From an uncultured Candidatus Melainabacteria bacterium (GTDB lineage Bacteria > Cyanobacteriota > Vampirovibrionia > Gastranaerophilales > Gastranaerophilaceae), in the NCBI GenBank assembly GCA_934718135.1, contig CAKUZW010000003.1:62001-126000 (forward strand): 64,000 bases of DNA, given 5' to 3'. The notes under the pieces were generated by a model. It was not told the origin of the DNA, did not search any database, and worked only from the letters and a program-made list of their open reading frames with translations. Made by a program: the position numbers and the translations under genes. Positions within the stretch are counted from its first letter, which is position 1; every line of letters starts with the position of its first letter. Shown piece after piece: positions 52,215-61,045 of the stretch.

Positions 52215-53465
52215 ATGTTAAATGTAGGTATGAGAAGAAGGGTCAAAGCATTAATATTTTTAGGTTTTGCAGTTGCAACTTTGTTTGCGATAAATTCGTT
52301 TTATCTTACAAATCACAACCCGATGCTTGAAACGGATACAAAAACTATTGATACTACCGTGGTTTCTCCTCAAAAATTGTTTGATAAAAGTTGGCAGACT
52401 ATAAAAAATGAATATTATGACCCAACGTTTAATCATCAGCATTGGAACCGTTGGAGAAACCATTATCAAGGAAAAATTAAAACAAGTGATGATGCTAAAG
52501 TTGCGATAGATACAATGCTTGCGAGTCTTGATGACCCTTATTCCATATTTTTAACTAAAGAAAATTTTGCGGAACAGAATTCTTCAATAACATCAAAAAT
52601 TTCCGGTATTGGAGTAAATATAGTTAATGATGCGGGAAAAATTCGAATAATTAGCGTAATTGAAAATACTCCTGCTCAATTTGCTGATGTTAAACCTAAT
52701 GATATAATTCTTTCTGTTAATGGCAAAAAAGTCAGCGGAATGTCGCTTTCTGATGTCTCAAACCTTGTTAAAGGTCCTATTAATACCTTTGTAAGTATGG
52801 AAATTCTTAGAGGTAAAGAAAAAATAAATAAAAATATCATTAGAAAAGAAATTAATATAAAAACAGTGAAAAGTTCTAATGACAAAAATATCGGCTATAT
52901 TCAAATTTCAAGTTTTATTAGTTCTTCTACTCCTAACGAATTTTTGGAGGCTTTAGAAAATACTCAAAATGCCAAAGGTTTGATTGTTGATTTGCGAGGC
53001 AACACCGGTGGATTGTTGACTAATGCGGTTTTCATTTCCAACTTGTTTATTGAAAAAGGTAAACTCGTTAGTATTGTTGGGCGTAACGGTTATAGATATG
53101 ATGTAATGGCACAGAATACTGATTTGGATATTGAAAAACCGGTTGTAATTTTGGTCAATGGAACTAGTGCTAGTGCAAGTGAGATTTTTTCCGGAGCAAT
53201 GAAAGATTACCATAGGGCAAAAATTGTTGGAACAAAAACTTATGGCAAAGGCATGGTTCAAAAAATTATTCCAATGCCAAACGAGACAGGTTTAAATCTT
53301 ACGATTGCAAAATATTTGACTCCTCGTGGTAAAGATATTAATAAAAGAGGAATTTCTCCTGATATAGAGGTTAAATTTACCCAAGAAGATATAAATCAAC
53401 ACAAAGATATTCAATTGGAAACTGCAAAACAAATGCTAAATAAAATGATTGCAAATAAAAAATAA
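52215..53465 (+). CDS. ctpA: Carboxy-terminal processing protease CtpA (S41)
   Basis: This 416-residue periplasmic serine protease is anchored by an N-terminal helix (about 11-28). It has the usual N-terminal helical domain, a PDZ domain (about 125-205, with PNDIILSVNGKKV) and the S41 catalytic core with LIVDLRGNTGG, the nucleophile S318 in GTSASASE and K345 in TYGKGMVQ. No SD; TATAAA (52200-52205) lies 6 nt before a TTG at 52212 and 9 nt before the ATG. Family members process or degrade envelope proteins. Confidence 0.93.
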   Translation: MLNVGMRRRVKALIFLGFAVATLFAINSFYLTNHNPMLETDTKTIDTTVVSPQKLFDKSWQTIKNEYYDPTFNHQHWNRWRNHYQGKIKTSDDAKVAIDTMLASLDDPYSIFLTKENFAEQNSSITSKISGIGVNIVNDAGKIRIISVIENTPAQFADVKPNDIILSVNGKKVSGMSLSDVSNLVKGPINTFVSMEILRGKEKINKNIIRKEINIKTVKSSNDKNIGYIQISSFISSSTPNEFLEALENTQNAKGLIVDLRGNTGGLLTNAVFISNLFIEKGKLVSIVGRNGYRYDVMAQNTDLDIEKPVVILVNGTSASASEIFSGAMKDYHRAKIVGTKTYGKGMVQKIIPMPNETGLNLTIAKYLTPRGKDINKRGISPDIEVKFTQEDINQHKDIQLETAKQMLNKMIANKK

Positions 53466-53510
53466 AATGGTTGTGTTTTAAGCATTTTAGGTCGGGATTT
53501 TGAATTAATC

Positions 53511-53539
53511 TTGACATCTGAACATGTATCACGTATATT
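53511..53539 (+). promoter_or_regulatory. tRNA-Cys promoter
   Basis: TTGACA (53511-53516), a 17-bp spacer and TATATT (53534-53539) lie 15 nt before the tRNA 5' end. Confidence 0.8.
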
Positions 53540-53554
53540 ATAAATACGGATTAT

Positions 53555-53626
53555 GGCGACATGGCCAAGTGGTAAGGCAGAAGCCTGCAAAGCTTTTATC
53601 CCCCAGTTCGAATCTGGGTGTCGCCT
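53555..53626 (+). tRNA. tRNA-Cys(GCA)
   Basis: This 72-nt cloverleaf has acceptor GGCGACA/TGTCGCC, anticodon stem GAAGC/GCTTT around CTGCAAA (anticodon GCA), T-arm CCCAG-TTCGAAT-CTGGG and discriminator U, which is the Cys identity base. CCA is not encoded. A T-tract follows at once. Confidence 0.97.
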
Positions 53627-53653
53627 TTTTTTAAAGAAAACTTAGTTTTAATA

Positions 53654-53687
53654 AAAAATAGCTTTTGAAAAATCAAAAGCTATTTTT
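53654..53687. terminator. Bidirectional intrinsic terminator
   Basis: A 15-bp stem AAAAATAGCTTTTGA (53654-53668) and its complement (53673-53687) lies between tRNA-Cys and the convergent 414-codon gene, with T-tracts on both strands. Confidence 0.88.
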
Positions 53688-53716
53688 ATTTGTTTATTGA
53701 AAGGAGGTTTTAAAAT

Positions 53717-54961
53717 TTAGTCTGCTATATTTATAAGCTTATTGGATTGGTTATATTCCATTAAAATATATTTATTATTTTTTTTATCTGTGTCCATATA
53801 AACTTTTGAACCGTTTGGTTTTACTTCCAGCATTTTTTCTGTGTCATTATCATGAACATTTATCGAGTATGAACCATCTTCAGAATAAGCCGTCATTTTG
53901 TGTTTGCCATTTGGAAGAGTTTCTTCAATTGAATAATAACTTTCTCCTCCTCCATTATGGTTAGAGAATGCAATCATTTTGCTATTTTTATCTTCTCCGT
54001 ACAAAATTGCACTCAAATTTCCATTCGGTTGAAACATGTGAACGACTTTACCATCGGCGGTTTGAGTTTCAATTTTTTCAATTGCACCATTTGAATAGTA
54101 ACTCTTTTCACCTTGAATTTGTTTTGGGTCATAACCTAGTACAAATGGTTTTGCAGGAGTCATTTCAGAGTCAGTTAGAGGATTTAAACCTGTTGTATTT
54201 TCTACAATTGAGCGTTGGCTCTTTGTTATTTCTACAGGTATTCCGTTTTGGAATTTTGTAGATTTATAAGTTCCGGCATTGTCATCTTTAATTTCTTCTG
54301 ACTTAATTTTACCTGATTTGTCAAAACGTGTTAATCTGGAACTGTTTGTTTTTTCACAAATTTCCATGATTTCAGAATTCCCATTTGGATGAGCAGTATA
54401 AATTTTCTTAAATCCGTCAGTTCCGTATTCAAAATTTTCTGCACTTTCAAGTTTTCCATGGTAATAATATGATGTTTTTGTTGGTTTGCCGTCATTTCCA
54501 AATTCGCTCATATAAATAGAACTTGCTTCGGTAGAATTTTTGTCGGTATTCCAATTTTCTTGAACTTTCGTCAATTTACCTGTTTGATTGTCAAAATATT
54601 CAATTTTTTCAATCATATCATTTGGTTTCACAACATCCATGTGATAAACAATTGTTTCTTTGTCATTTTTATCAACTATTGAATTAAGAGTGCCTTGAGA
54701 ATTGTAAATTCTCTCCCCTTTGATATCTTTAATTTGGTCTGGAGTAATCACAACCGGAGTGAGAGTTTCCACTTTATGCGGTTGTTCTTGGTGAGCAAAA
54801 ATATTTGCCCTATTGTAAATTGACATTGCATTTAGTCCGTTCATTTGAACATTTTGGGCAACCGGTTGAGGTATTGGGTTTTGCATTGGTACAATCCCTT
54901 GATTTTGTTGTGGCATAGCAACATTTTGTATCGGCATAAACGAATTTATGGGATTTATCAT
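53717..54961 (-). CDS. Hypothetical repeat protein (YwqK/MORN-like strands)
   Basis: This 414-residue protein has an Asn/Gln/Pro/Met-rich N-terminus (MINPINSFMPIQN..., about 1-60) and then many short beta-hairpin phrases: GERIYNSQGTLNSIVDKNDK and GEKSYYSNGAIEKIETQTAD mark a two-fold repeat (about 83 and 275), with others such as RFDKSGKIKSEEI and YYHGKLESAENFEY. This style resembles YwqK/MORN/RHS repeats. No signal peptide. The start follows GGAAAAA. Like the 459-residue protein at 27862, it may belong to a secreted or surface family; function unknown. Confidence 0.68.
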   Translation of the reverse strand: MINPINSFMPIQNVAMPQQNQGIVPMQNPIPQPVAQNVQMNGLNAMSIYNRANIFAHQEQPHKVETLTPVVITPDQIKDIKGERIYNSQGTLNSIVDKNDKETIVYHMDVVKPNDMIEKIEYFDNQTGKLTKVQENWNTDKNSTEASSIYMSEFGNDGKPTKTSYYYHGKLESAENFEYGTDGFKKIYTAHPNGNSEIMEICEKTNSSRLTRFDKSGKIKSEEIKDDNAGTYKSTKFQNGIPVEITKSQRSIVENTTGLNPLTDSEMTPAKPFVLGYDPKQIQGEKSYYSNGAIEKIETQTADGKVVHMFQPNGNLSAILYGEDKNSKMIAFSNHNGGGESYYSIEETLPNGKHKMTAYSEDGSYSINVHDNDTEKMLEVKPNGSKVYMDTDKKNNKYILMEYNQSNKLINIAD

Positions 54962-55126
54962 AATTTTTCCTTCTATATTTAATTCACACTACACTATTTA
55001 TAATAAAACACATAATTAAAAATAATTGCTAATTCTTTAAATATTGTAAATCTACACAAATTTGCCATAATCACTTGATATAGTATAATATTTGTACGCA
55101 AGAATAGATTTGAAGAAGGAGCAAAA

Positions 55127-56497
55127 ATGTTTGGAATTATTTTAGCAGGCGGTTCAGGAAGCAGACTTTGGCCACTATCAAGAGAATTGTATCCAAAACA
55201 ACTTTTAAATTTGTGTGGAGAAAAAACTCTTCTTCAGTCAACTTTTGAACGATTGTTAGGTTTTGTTCCTGCTGAAAATATTATCAGTATTACAAATACC
55301 AAACATCATGCAAATGTCAAAATGCAACTTAGCAAATTAAATAAGGAATCTGTTATTCTTGCTGAACCTGTTTCAAAAAACACTGCTCCTGCGATTGCTC
55401 TCGGTGTAAAATATATTCTTGAAAACTGTGACAAAGATGAAACTGTTTTGGTTGTTCCATCTGATTTGCTTATTCAAGATAATGAAAAATTTATACAAAC
55501 AATAAATAAAGCTCAAAAGTTTGTTGATGAAGGTAAAATTGTGACTTTTGGAGTTAAACCTACTTTTGCGGAAACAGGTTTTGGCTATATTTGTTCTGAG
55601 AATGGTAAAGTGGTTAATTTTACTGAAAAACCGGATAAACAAACCGCTCAATCTTATTTAGAAAAAGGAAATTATTTTTGGAATAGCGGAATATTTATGT
55701 TCAAGGTTTCAACAATAGTAAAAGAATTCAAGGAATATTGCCCTGAAATTTCTCAAATTATTGAAAATATTAACTGTTCTGACAAATCAATTTCGTATAT
55801 TGAATTTGAAAAAATGCCAAACATTTCAATAGATTATGCACTTATGGAAAAGAGTAAAAACCTTGCGATGCTTGAATTGGAGTCTGATTGGAAAGATTTA
55901 GGTTCTTGGCAATCAATTTACGAAGTAAGCCCAAAAGATGAAAATAATAATGTTTTTGTTGGTCACGTATTAGATATGGAGTCAAAAAACTCTTTTGTTT
56001 ACGCTTCATCAAAACTTGTTGCAACAATCGGACTTGAAGATGCTGTTGTTATTGAAACAGAGGATGCTATTTTGGCTTGCAAAAAAGATAGAGCTCAAGA
56101 TGTTAAACAAGTATATGAAACTCTAAAACAACAACACGATGGAACTCAAAAGGTTCATAAAACCGTTTACAGACCTTGGGGCTTCTATACAGTAATTGCA
56201 GAAGGCAAAGGTTTTATATCAAAAATTATTCACGTTAACCCAGGACAAAAATTATCTGTTCAATCTCACAACCACAGAAGTGAACATTGGGTTGTTTTAA
56301 CGGGTACTGCAAAAGTCGTATTAGAAGGGAAAGACAGCATTTTATCTTCTGGACACAGTATAGATATTGCGGTTAAAGAAATTCACTCACTACAAAATCC
56401 TTATGACGAAGATTTGGAAATTATTGAAGTCCAAAAAGGCGATATTCTTTCAGAAGATGATATCATTCGTTATGAAGATATGTATGGAAGAGCTTAA
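55127..56497 (+). CDS. manC: Mannose-1-phosphate guanylyltransferase / mannose-6-phosphate isomerase
   Basis: This 456-residue bifunctional type II enzyme makes GDP-mannose for surface polysaccharides. The N-terminal nucleotidyltransferase domain has ILAGGSGSRLWPLSRE (5-20) and PKQLL, then VPSDLLI, FTEKPD and YFWNSGIFMF. The C-terminal cupin domain (about 345-456) has YRPWGFYTVI, GQKLSVQSHNHRSEHWVVL with metal-binding His and the EIHSLQNP segment. GAAGGAG precedes the ATG. It is isolated from the glycosyltransferase cluster at 31.5-34.5 kb but could supply it. Confidence 0.95.
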   Translation: MFGIILAGGSGSRLWPLSRELYPKQLLNLCGEKTLLQSTFERLLGFVPAENIISITNTKHHANVKMQLSKLNKESVILAEPVSKNTAPAIALGVKYILENCDKDETVLVVPSDLLIQDNEKFIQTINKAQKFVDEGKIVTFGVKPTFAETGFGYICSENGKVVNFTEKPDKQTAQSYLEKGNYFWNSGIFMFKVSTIVKEFKEYCPEISQIIENINCSDKSISYIEFEKMPNISIDYALMEKSKNLAMLELESDWKDLGSWQSIYEVSPKDENNNVFVGHVLDMESKNSFVYASSKLVATIGLEDAVVIETEDAILACKKDRAQDVKQVYETLKQQHDGTQKVHKTVYRPWGFYTVIAEGKGFISKIIHVNPGQKLSVQSHNHRSEHWVVLTGTAKVVLEGKDSILSSGHSIDIAVKEIHSLQNPYDEDLEIIEVQKGDILSEDDIIRYEDMYGRA

Positions 56498-56636
56498 TTT
56501 ATCTGCTTTTTAACCTTTTTTAATCTGATTTGTAAATATATGTAACAAACTTTCTTCAAATTCTAAAGTTTTTACAAAATCACTCCGATAAATAATTTGT
56601 AATTAGAAAGAAAAAACTTTAAGGAGTGTAGTAAAG

Positions 56637-56846
56637 ATGTCTGAAAAAAAGATTATGGATGTAGAAGATTTGATGTTAGATTATGCAGAAATGACCAGTT
56701 TTGATTTTGGTTCTCTGACTAACGAAGAAATGAATACATTAAACAAGATTACAAATAGTGAATATGCAAAGAAACCTTTTGCATTCAAATATGGAAACTT
56801 CAAACTATCTGACTTTTTCCACTCATTATTGTCAGATGAAGGTTAA
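56637..56846 (+). CDS. Small hypothetical protein
   Basis: This 69-residue acidic protein starts MSEKKIMDVEDLMLDYAEM and contains a phenylalanine-rich C-terminal part (FAFKYGNFKLSDFFHSLL). AAGGAG precedes the ATG. It is probably co-transcribed with the next small gene and ends before a shared terminator. No domain is recognised. Confidence 0.65.
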   Translation: MSEKKIMDVEDLMLDYAEMTSFDFGSLTNEEMNTLNKITNSEYAKKPFAFKYGNFKLSDFFHSLLSDEG

Positions 56847-56873
56847 TAGCTGAAGATTTTGGAGATATGTGTT

Positions 56874-57107
56874 ATGAACGAAAAAAAATTGTTTGAATCA
56901 GGTTGCTTCCTTCCAAGTTGGACAGAAGATATTTCGCAAAAAGAAGAAATGCCACTATCACCGGCATACGTTTCTCGAAATAAAGACCTTCAAACATTGT
57001 TATCAGAACTTGATGAGATTAAAAATCGAATTCAGGAAATTCAAGCCAAAGAGTGGCACCTTGCAAAATTGATGAACTTTTACAAAAACGATTTTGTTAA
57101 GGAGTAA
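56874..57107 (+). CDS. Small hypothetical protein with coiled coil
   Basis: This 77-residue protein starts at 56874 after GGAGAT. The N-terminal half is polar (FESGCFLPSWTEDIS) and the C-terminal half is a predicted coiled coil (LQTLLSELDEIKNRIQEIQ). It is followed by an intrinsic terminator. Together with the preceding gene it forms a two-gene unit of unknown function. Confidence 0.65.
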   Translation: MNEKKLFESGCFLPSWTEDISQKEEMPLSPAYVSRNKDLQTLLSELDEIKNRIQEIQAKEWHLAKLMNFYKNDFVKE

Positions 57108-57141
57108 CGGCTATCAGACATTTAAGGACTATACCAATTTT

Positions 57142-57170
57142 AAGCCATAGACGTTTGTTTATGGCTTTTT
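57142..57170 (+). terminator. Intrinsic terminator
   Basis: AAGCCATA (57142-57149) pairs with TATGGCTT (57160-57167), followed by TTTTT. Confidence 0.85.
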
Positions 57171-57259
57171 CGTACTTAAAATAAAACCAACCTTAAAAAA
57201 GATTGGTTTAAATGTAGATTCCATTTTTTGGAATTTGCGATTACACAAGGTTTATTTTT

Positions 57260-57496
57260 TTATGCTGTTTTTCTAGGTTGAAGAGGTTCGCCTATAGTAT
57301 TTAATAGAGTATCTATAACCTTTGGCATTTGGCAGATAAATGAATAGTGACCGTTTGCTAAAGAGCATTTTTTGCAGTCACAATCTATCGAATAGCATTC
57401 AATTGCTTGTTCTGTCCAATTTTGAGTTATAGACTCTGACATTTCTTCATTTGCAGGTAAATATAATTCAAAGTCTGTTGACATATAGTTTTTCAT
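57260..57496 (-). CDS. Small cysteine-motif protein
   Basis: This 78-residue protein starts at 57496 after GGGAGG. The C-terminal half has a compact cysteine pattern, AIECYSIDCDCKKCSLANG and FICQMPKVIDTLLNTIG, with five cysteines that could bind a metal ion. I believe similar C-terminal segments recur in gut-bacterial hypothetical proteins, but this is from memory and unverified. No signal peptide. Function unknown. Confidence 0.62.
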   Translation of the reverse strand: MKNYMSTDFELYLPANEEMSESITQNWTEQAIECYSIDCDCKKCSLANGHYSFICQMPKVIDTLLNTIGEPLQPRKTA

Positions 57497-57580
57497 ATTA
57501 CCTCCCAAAATTTGTTAGAAACCACCCAATCATATTTTAGTTGGTTAAAGATAATTTTAAATCCTCTAGATATATGAGTT

Positions 57581-57898
57581 TTAATTTTGTGGAGTTGAAT
57601 ATTTTTTGTAAGTATCAACAACACTTTGATACATTGAAGGAAGCTGAACAACTTTGTGTGCTAAATAAAACGGATTAGTAAATGCTGAAAAAACTTCTGC
57701 ACCAACTGATGTTGTAGTTTTGACAGTATATCTGAGAGCGGTGTTATTTATATCTCTACTGTTAAAATCTTGTCTAAACGGATTTCCACTTTCGTATAAA
57801 TCATAAGTCACAGTGTCAATAACCTGTGGCACCGGAGTTGAATCCACCCAATTTGTGAAAATGGATAAGTTTTGATTTATTGTATTTATGGGGTTCAT
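57581..57898 (-). CDS. Hypothetical protein with Asn/Ile N-terminus
   Basis: This 105-residue protein starts MNPINTINQNLSIFTNW, like the N-termini MINPINSF and MRINGINN elsewhere in the window. The rest has no recognised domain; a short hydrophobic stretch (TTTSVGAEVFSAFTNPFYLA) is not clearly a membrane helix. No good SD is visible upstream. Coding is supported by composition and the shared N-terminal style only. Confidence 0.5.
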   Translation of the reverse strand: MNPINTINQNLSIFTNWVDSTPVPQVIDTVTYDLYESGNPFRQDFNSRDINNTALRYTVKTTTSVGAEVFSAFTNPFYLAHKVVQLPSMYQSVVDTYKKYSTPQN

Positions 57899-57944
57899 AA
57901 TAGTATTAAATCAAAACATAATAATTTTTGCTACCCAAATTAAG

Positions 57945-57976
57945 AAGGCGTTAGAAATATTTATTTCTAACGCCTT
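57945..57976. terminator. Terminator after speE
   Basis: A 15-bp perfect stem AAGGCGTTAGAAATA (57945-57959) / complement (57962-57976) has a 2-nt loop. The U-tract is modest on both sides. Confidence 0.7.
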
Positions 57977-58001
57977 TAAAAAATTATAAAAAACTATTAT
58001 A

Positions 58002-58853
58002 TTATAACAATTCTTTTAAATAATTTGGAAGTGCAAAACGAGCATTGTGGTATTCTTTGTTGTAAATTTTACAAGTTGGAATAATTTCGTTTGCTCTTTC
58101 TTCGTTAAAATATTCTAACGGTTTAACATCAACTGAACAAAATGCCCAGGCCCAATATCCACCAGGGTATGTAGGAATGTTTGATGTATATGTTGCAACT
58201 GTTGGGAATACTTTTTTCAACTGTTTGTACATTTTTTGAACAGATTCTTTTTGAGCAAAAGGTGATTCGGATTGAGCAACCATGATACCGCCTTTTTTAA
58301 GAGAATTTTTCACATTTGTATAAAATTCATCAGTGAATAATCCTTCTCCAGGTCCCATTGGATCTGTTGAATCAATCAAAATGATATCAAATTCATCTTT
58401 TTTATCTTTGATATATTCAATTGCGTCTTGAACTAAAATTTCAACTTTAGGATTATCGAGTTCGCAAGCAATTGTTGGAAGGTATTTTTTGCAAGCATCA
58501 ATAACCATTCCGTCAATCTCGCATAATACAGCTCTTTCAACGGTTTTGTGTTTAAGAACTTCTCTAATTGTTCCTCCGTCACCACCACCGATTACAAGTA
58601 CTGATTTAGGGTTTGGGTGTTGCATCATAGGGATGTGTGCAATCATTTCATGGTAATGGTATTCATCTCCTTCTGTTGTCATCATCAAATCATCAAGTGT
58701 CAAAACTCTTCCTAAATCTGAATCTGTTTCGAAAACTTCAACTTTTTGGAATGGTGATTGTTCAGAAAATAATACTTTTCCTGCTTTGATTGCAATTCCA
58801 AAACCTCCGGGGGTGATTTCGTGGTAATAACCGTTTTCTATTCCGTTTTTCAT
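58002..58853 (-). CDS. speE: Spermidine synthase
   Basis: This 283-residue polyamine aminopropyltransferase moves the aminopropyl group from decarboxylated S-adenosylmethionine to putrescine in the cytoplasm. Features are the N-terminal beta-sheet domain, LVIGGGDGGTIREVLKH (about 80-96) for nucleotide binding, the catalytic-loop LIDSTDPMGPGEGLFTDEFY and YPGGYWAWAF. The start follows GAAAGGA. It lies downstream of fabG but behind a hairpin terminator, so it is probably a separate unit. Confidence 0.95.
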   Translation of the reverse strand: MKNGIENGYYHEITPGGFGIAIKAGKVLFSEQSPFQKVEVFETDSDLGRVLTLDDLMMTTEGDEYHYHEMIAHIPMMQHPNPKSVLVIGGGDGGTIREVLKHKTVERAVLCEIDGMVIDACKKYLPTIACELDNPKVEILVQDAIEYIKDKKDEFDIILIDSTDPMGPGEGLFTDEFYTNVKNSLKKGGIMVAQSESPFAQKESVQKMYKQLKKVFPTVATYTSNIPTYPGGYWAWAFCSVDVKPLEYFNEERANEIIPTCKIYNKEYHNARFALPNYLKELL

Positions 58854-58882
58854 TGTTTAAATTCCTTTCGATTTTTTCAAAT

Positions 58883-58919
58883 AAATAGAGCTACGCTCCA
58901 AAATAACGTAACTCTATTT
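58883..58919 (-). terminator. Terminator after fabG
   Basis: AAATAGAG + TACG (58883-58895) pairs with CGTA + CTCTATTT (58907-58919), with an internal pair that is a U-G on the minus strand. The following sequence is moderately T-rich (ATTTG). Confidence 0.65.
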
Positions 58920-58947
58920 TATCATATCAAAATTTTGTTTCAAATTT

Positions 58948-59679
58948 TTAGATAATCATACCGCCATCAACTTCAAGAACTTGACCTGTAATATAATCAG
59001 TATCAAGTGCCAAGAATTTAACTGCAGCAGCAATATCTTCTGCTTTACCCATTCTTCTTAGGGCAATTGCTTTCAAGTATTCATCAATATTTGGTAAATC
59101 TTTTGTCATATCAGTTGCAATAAAACCAGGAGCAACAGCATTCACTCTAACACCACGAGAACCAAGTTCTTTCGCTAAAGATTTTGTAAAACCAACTAAA
59201 CCTGCTTTTGCGGCTGCATAGTTAGCTTGTCCGGCGTTACCGTACAAACCTACAACTGATGACATATTAACAATAGCACCGCTTCTTTGTTTCATCATAA
59301 GTTTTACAACAGGTTTTGAAACATAAAATGCACTGCTTAAATTTGTGTTAATAACAGCATTCCATTTGTCTTCGCCCATTCTGATGAATAAATCATCTCG
59401 AGTAATTCCGGCATTGTTAATTAGGATATCAATTCTTCCGTATTTTTCAATGATTTTTGCAACATTTTCATCTACTTCTGCTTGATTAGATACATCAAAT
59501 TTGTAACTTTCTGAATTTGAACCTAATGCTTTTAGTTCTTCAACTGTTTTTGCTGCTGCTTCTGCATTGCCTGCGTAATTGATAACAACATCACAACCTG
59601 CTTTTGCAAGTTCTAATGCACAAGCTTTACCAATACCGCGAGATCCGCCTGTTACTAATGCAACTTTTTTATCTGTCAT
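58948..59679 (-). CDS. fabG: 3-oxoacyl-ACP reductase
   Basis: This 243-residue NADPH-dependent SDR enzyme reduces 3-oxoacyl-ACP in fatty-acid elongation. TGGSRGIGKA (10-19) binds the cofactor, NNAG is present, the catalytic S-Y-K set appears as NMSSVVGLYG and YAAAK, and the C-terminal YITGQVLEVDGGMII is typical. It lies 24 nt downstream of fabD with AAGGAG, in the same operon. Confidence 0.95.
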   Translation of the reverse strand: MTDKKVALVTGGSRGIGKACALELAKAGCDVVINYAGNAEAAAKTVEELKALGSNSESYKFDVSNQAEVDENVAKIIEKYGRIDILINNAGITRDDLFIRMGEDKWNAVINTNLSSAFYVSKPVVKLMMKQRSGAIVNMSSVVGLYGNAGQANYAAAKAGLVGFTKSLAKELGSRGVRVNAVAPGFIATDMTKDLPNIDEYLKAIALRRMGKAEDIAAAVKFLALDTDYITGQVLEVDGGMII

Positions 59680-59703
59680 AACTTTCTCCTTATTTTTTTA
59701 TAT

Positions 59704-60651
59704 TTATACTGCTGCCATTTCTTCTTTTAAAGCATTAACGGTAGCTTCTAATGAGTCTTTATCATAAATGTTGTATGTTTTTACATCAGAATTGATTTTT
59801 CTGTTTAATCCTGCTAAAACTTTTCCCGGTCCGATTTCAATAAATGTATCAACGCCATCATTTATCATATTTTCAATAGTTTGAGTCCAATGAACTGATG
59901 AATAAATTTGTTTTGGCATTTTGTTTTTGAATTCAGCAGCAAGCATGGTTGCATTGGCATCAACGTTTGTAAATACAGGAAGTTGAGCATTGTTTAAATC
60001 AAGTTCAGAAACAAAGTTTGAGAATTCTTTTCCTGCTTCTTCCATATATTTTGAGTGGAAAGCACCTGAAACAGCTAGAGGAACAACTCTTCTAGCTCCT
60101 GCTTCTGATAACAATTCTCCGGCTTTTTTCACTGCTGCTTCATCACCTGTGATTACAACTTGTGCAGGTGAATTGTAGTTTGCTACATCTACATAACCAA
60201 CGTTTGATGCTTCTTTTAATGCTTTTTCAAGGCTTCCTTCAGGAGCGTTCAAAATTGCTGCCATTGCTCCACCTTTAGTTGCACCCATTAAATCTGCTCT
60301 TTTTTGGATTGCTTTCAATGTTGTTTCAAGGTTCATAACACCAGAGCAATACATTGCACAATATTCGCCCAAACTGTGTCCTGCACTGCAGTGTGGAGTG
60401 ATGTCAAGTTGTGATTTTAAAGCTTCTAATGCTGCAATTGACATTGTTACAATACAAGGTTGTGTATTAACTGTTTGTTTTAAATTTTCTTCCGGTCCTT
60501 CAAAACACAATGTTGTAATGCTTTTTCCTAAAATTTTATCAGCACTGTCAAAAACATTTTTTGCTGCTTCAAAATTGTCATATAAATCTTTTCCCATTCC
60601 AACAGCTTGAGAGCCTTGCCCTGGGAATAAAAATGCGATTTTTTTAGTCAT
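59704..60651 (-). CDS. fabD: Malonyl-CoA:ACP transacylase
   Basis: This 315-residue enzyme loads malonyl groups onto ACP. FLFPGQGSQAVGMG (8-21), the nucleophile S93 in GHSLGEY, and GAFHSKYM with the catalytic His are present, with TGDEAAV and the terminal EIGPGKVLAGL segment. It has its own promoter upstream and is followed by fabG. The usual fabH-fabD adjacency is broken by the HEPN/MNT pair. Confidence 0.95.
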   Translation of the reverse strand: MTKKIAFLFPGQGSQAVGMGKDLYDNFEAAKNVFDSADKILGKSITTLCFEGPEENLKQTVNTQPCIVTMSIAALEALKSQLDITPHCSAGHSLGEYCAMYCSGVMNLETTLKAIQKRADLMGATKGGAMAAILNAPEGSLEKALKEASNVGYVDVANYNSPAQVVITGDEAAVKKAGELLSEAGARRVVPLAVSGAFHSKYMEEAGKEFSNFVSELDLNNAQLPVFTNVDANATMLAAEFKNKMPKQIYSSVHWTQTIENMINDGVDTFIEIGPGKVLAGLNRKINSDVKTYNIYDKDSLEATVNALKEEMAAV

Positions 60652-60692
60652 AAATAACTCCCCTTTTTCTAAAAATACCTCTATATGTGTAA

Positions 60693-60720
60693 ATTATATA
60701 ATAAATACGCCAAAAGTAAA
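60693..60720 (-). promoter_or_regulatory. fabD promoter
   Basis: On the minus strand TTTACT (60720-60715), a 16-bp spacer and TATAAT (60698-60693) lie about 40 nt before the fabD ATG. Confidence 0.7.
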
Positions 60721-60745
60721 ATAAATTAAGCTCAAAAGTGCTATT

Positions 60746-61045
60746 TTAGTGAATTTTGTATAAATCGTTTTGAATTCTTGTTTTGAAATTTTCGCTAATG
60801 CTGTTCAAATCAATGATATCAACCATATAAGGAAATGTTGAATCGTGGAAAAATGCTTTTAGTTTTAGCATTGTATCAAACGGAATCTCTTCACTGCATT
60901 TGATTGCGATATCAACATCTGAGTATTTTAAAGCTTTTCCTTTTACTCTTGAACCATAGATAAAAATCTCAGCATTAGGGATAATATTAGTTATAGAAGT
61001 TATTATAAAATTCTTGTATCTTTCTTCTAAATCAAGAGTTTGCAT
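60746..61045 (-). CDS. MNT-type nucleotidyltransferase antitoxin
   Basis: This 99-residue minimal nucleotidyltransferase has IFIYGSRVKGKALKYSDVDIAI, with G31-S32 and the metal-binding D43 and D45, and a later VDIIDL supplying the third Asp. MNT proteins paired with HEPN proteins can inactivate the HEPN RNase by AMPylation (known for MntA/HepT). It starts directly after the HEPN gene stop. Confidence 0.88.
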   Translation of the reverse strand: MQTLDLEERYKNFIITSITNIIPNAEIFIYGSRVKGKALKYSDVDIAIKCSEEIPFDTMLKLKAFFHDSTFPYMVDIIDLNSISENFKTRIQNDLYKIH

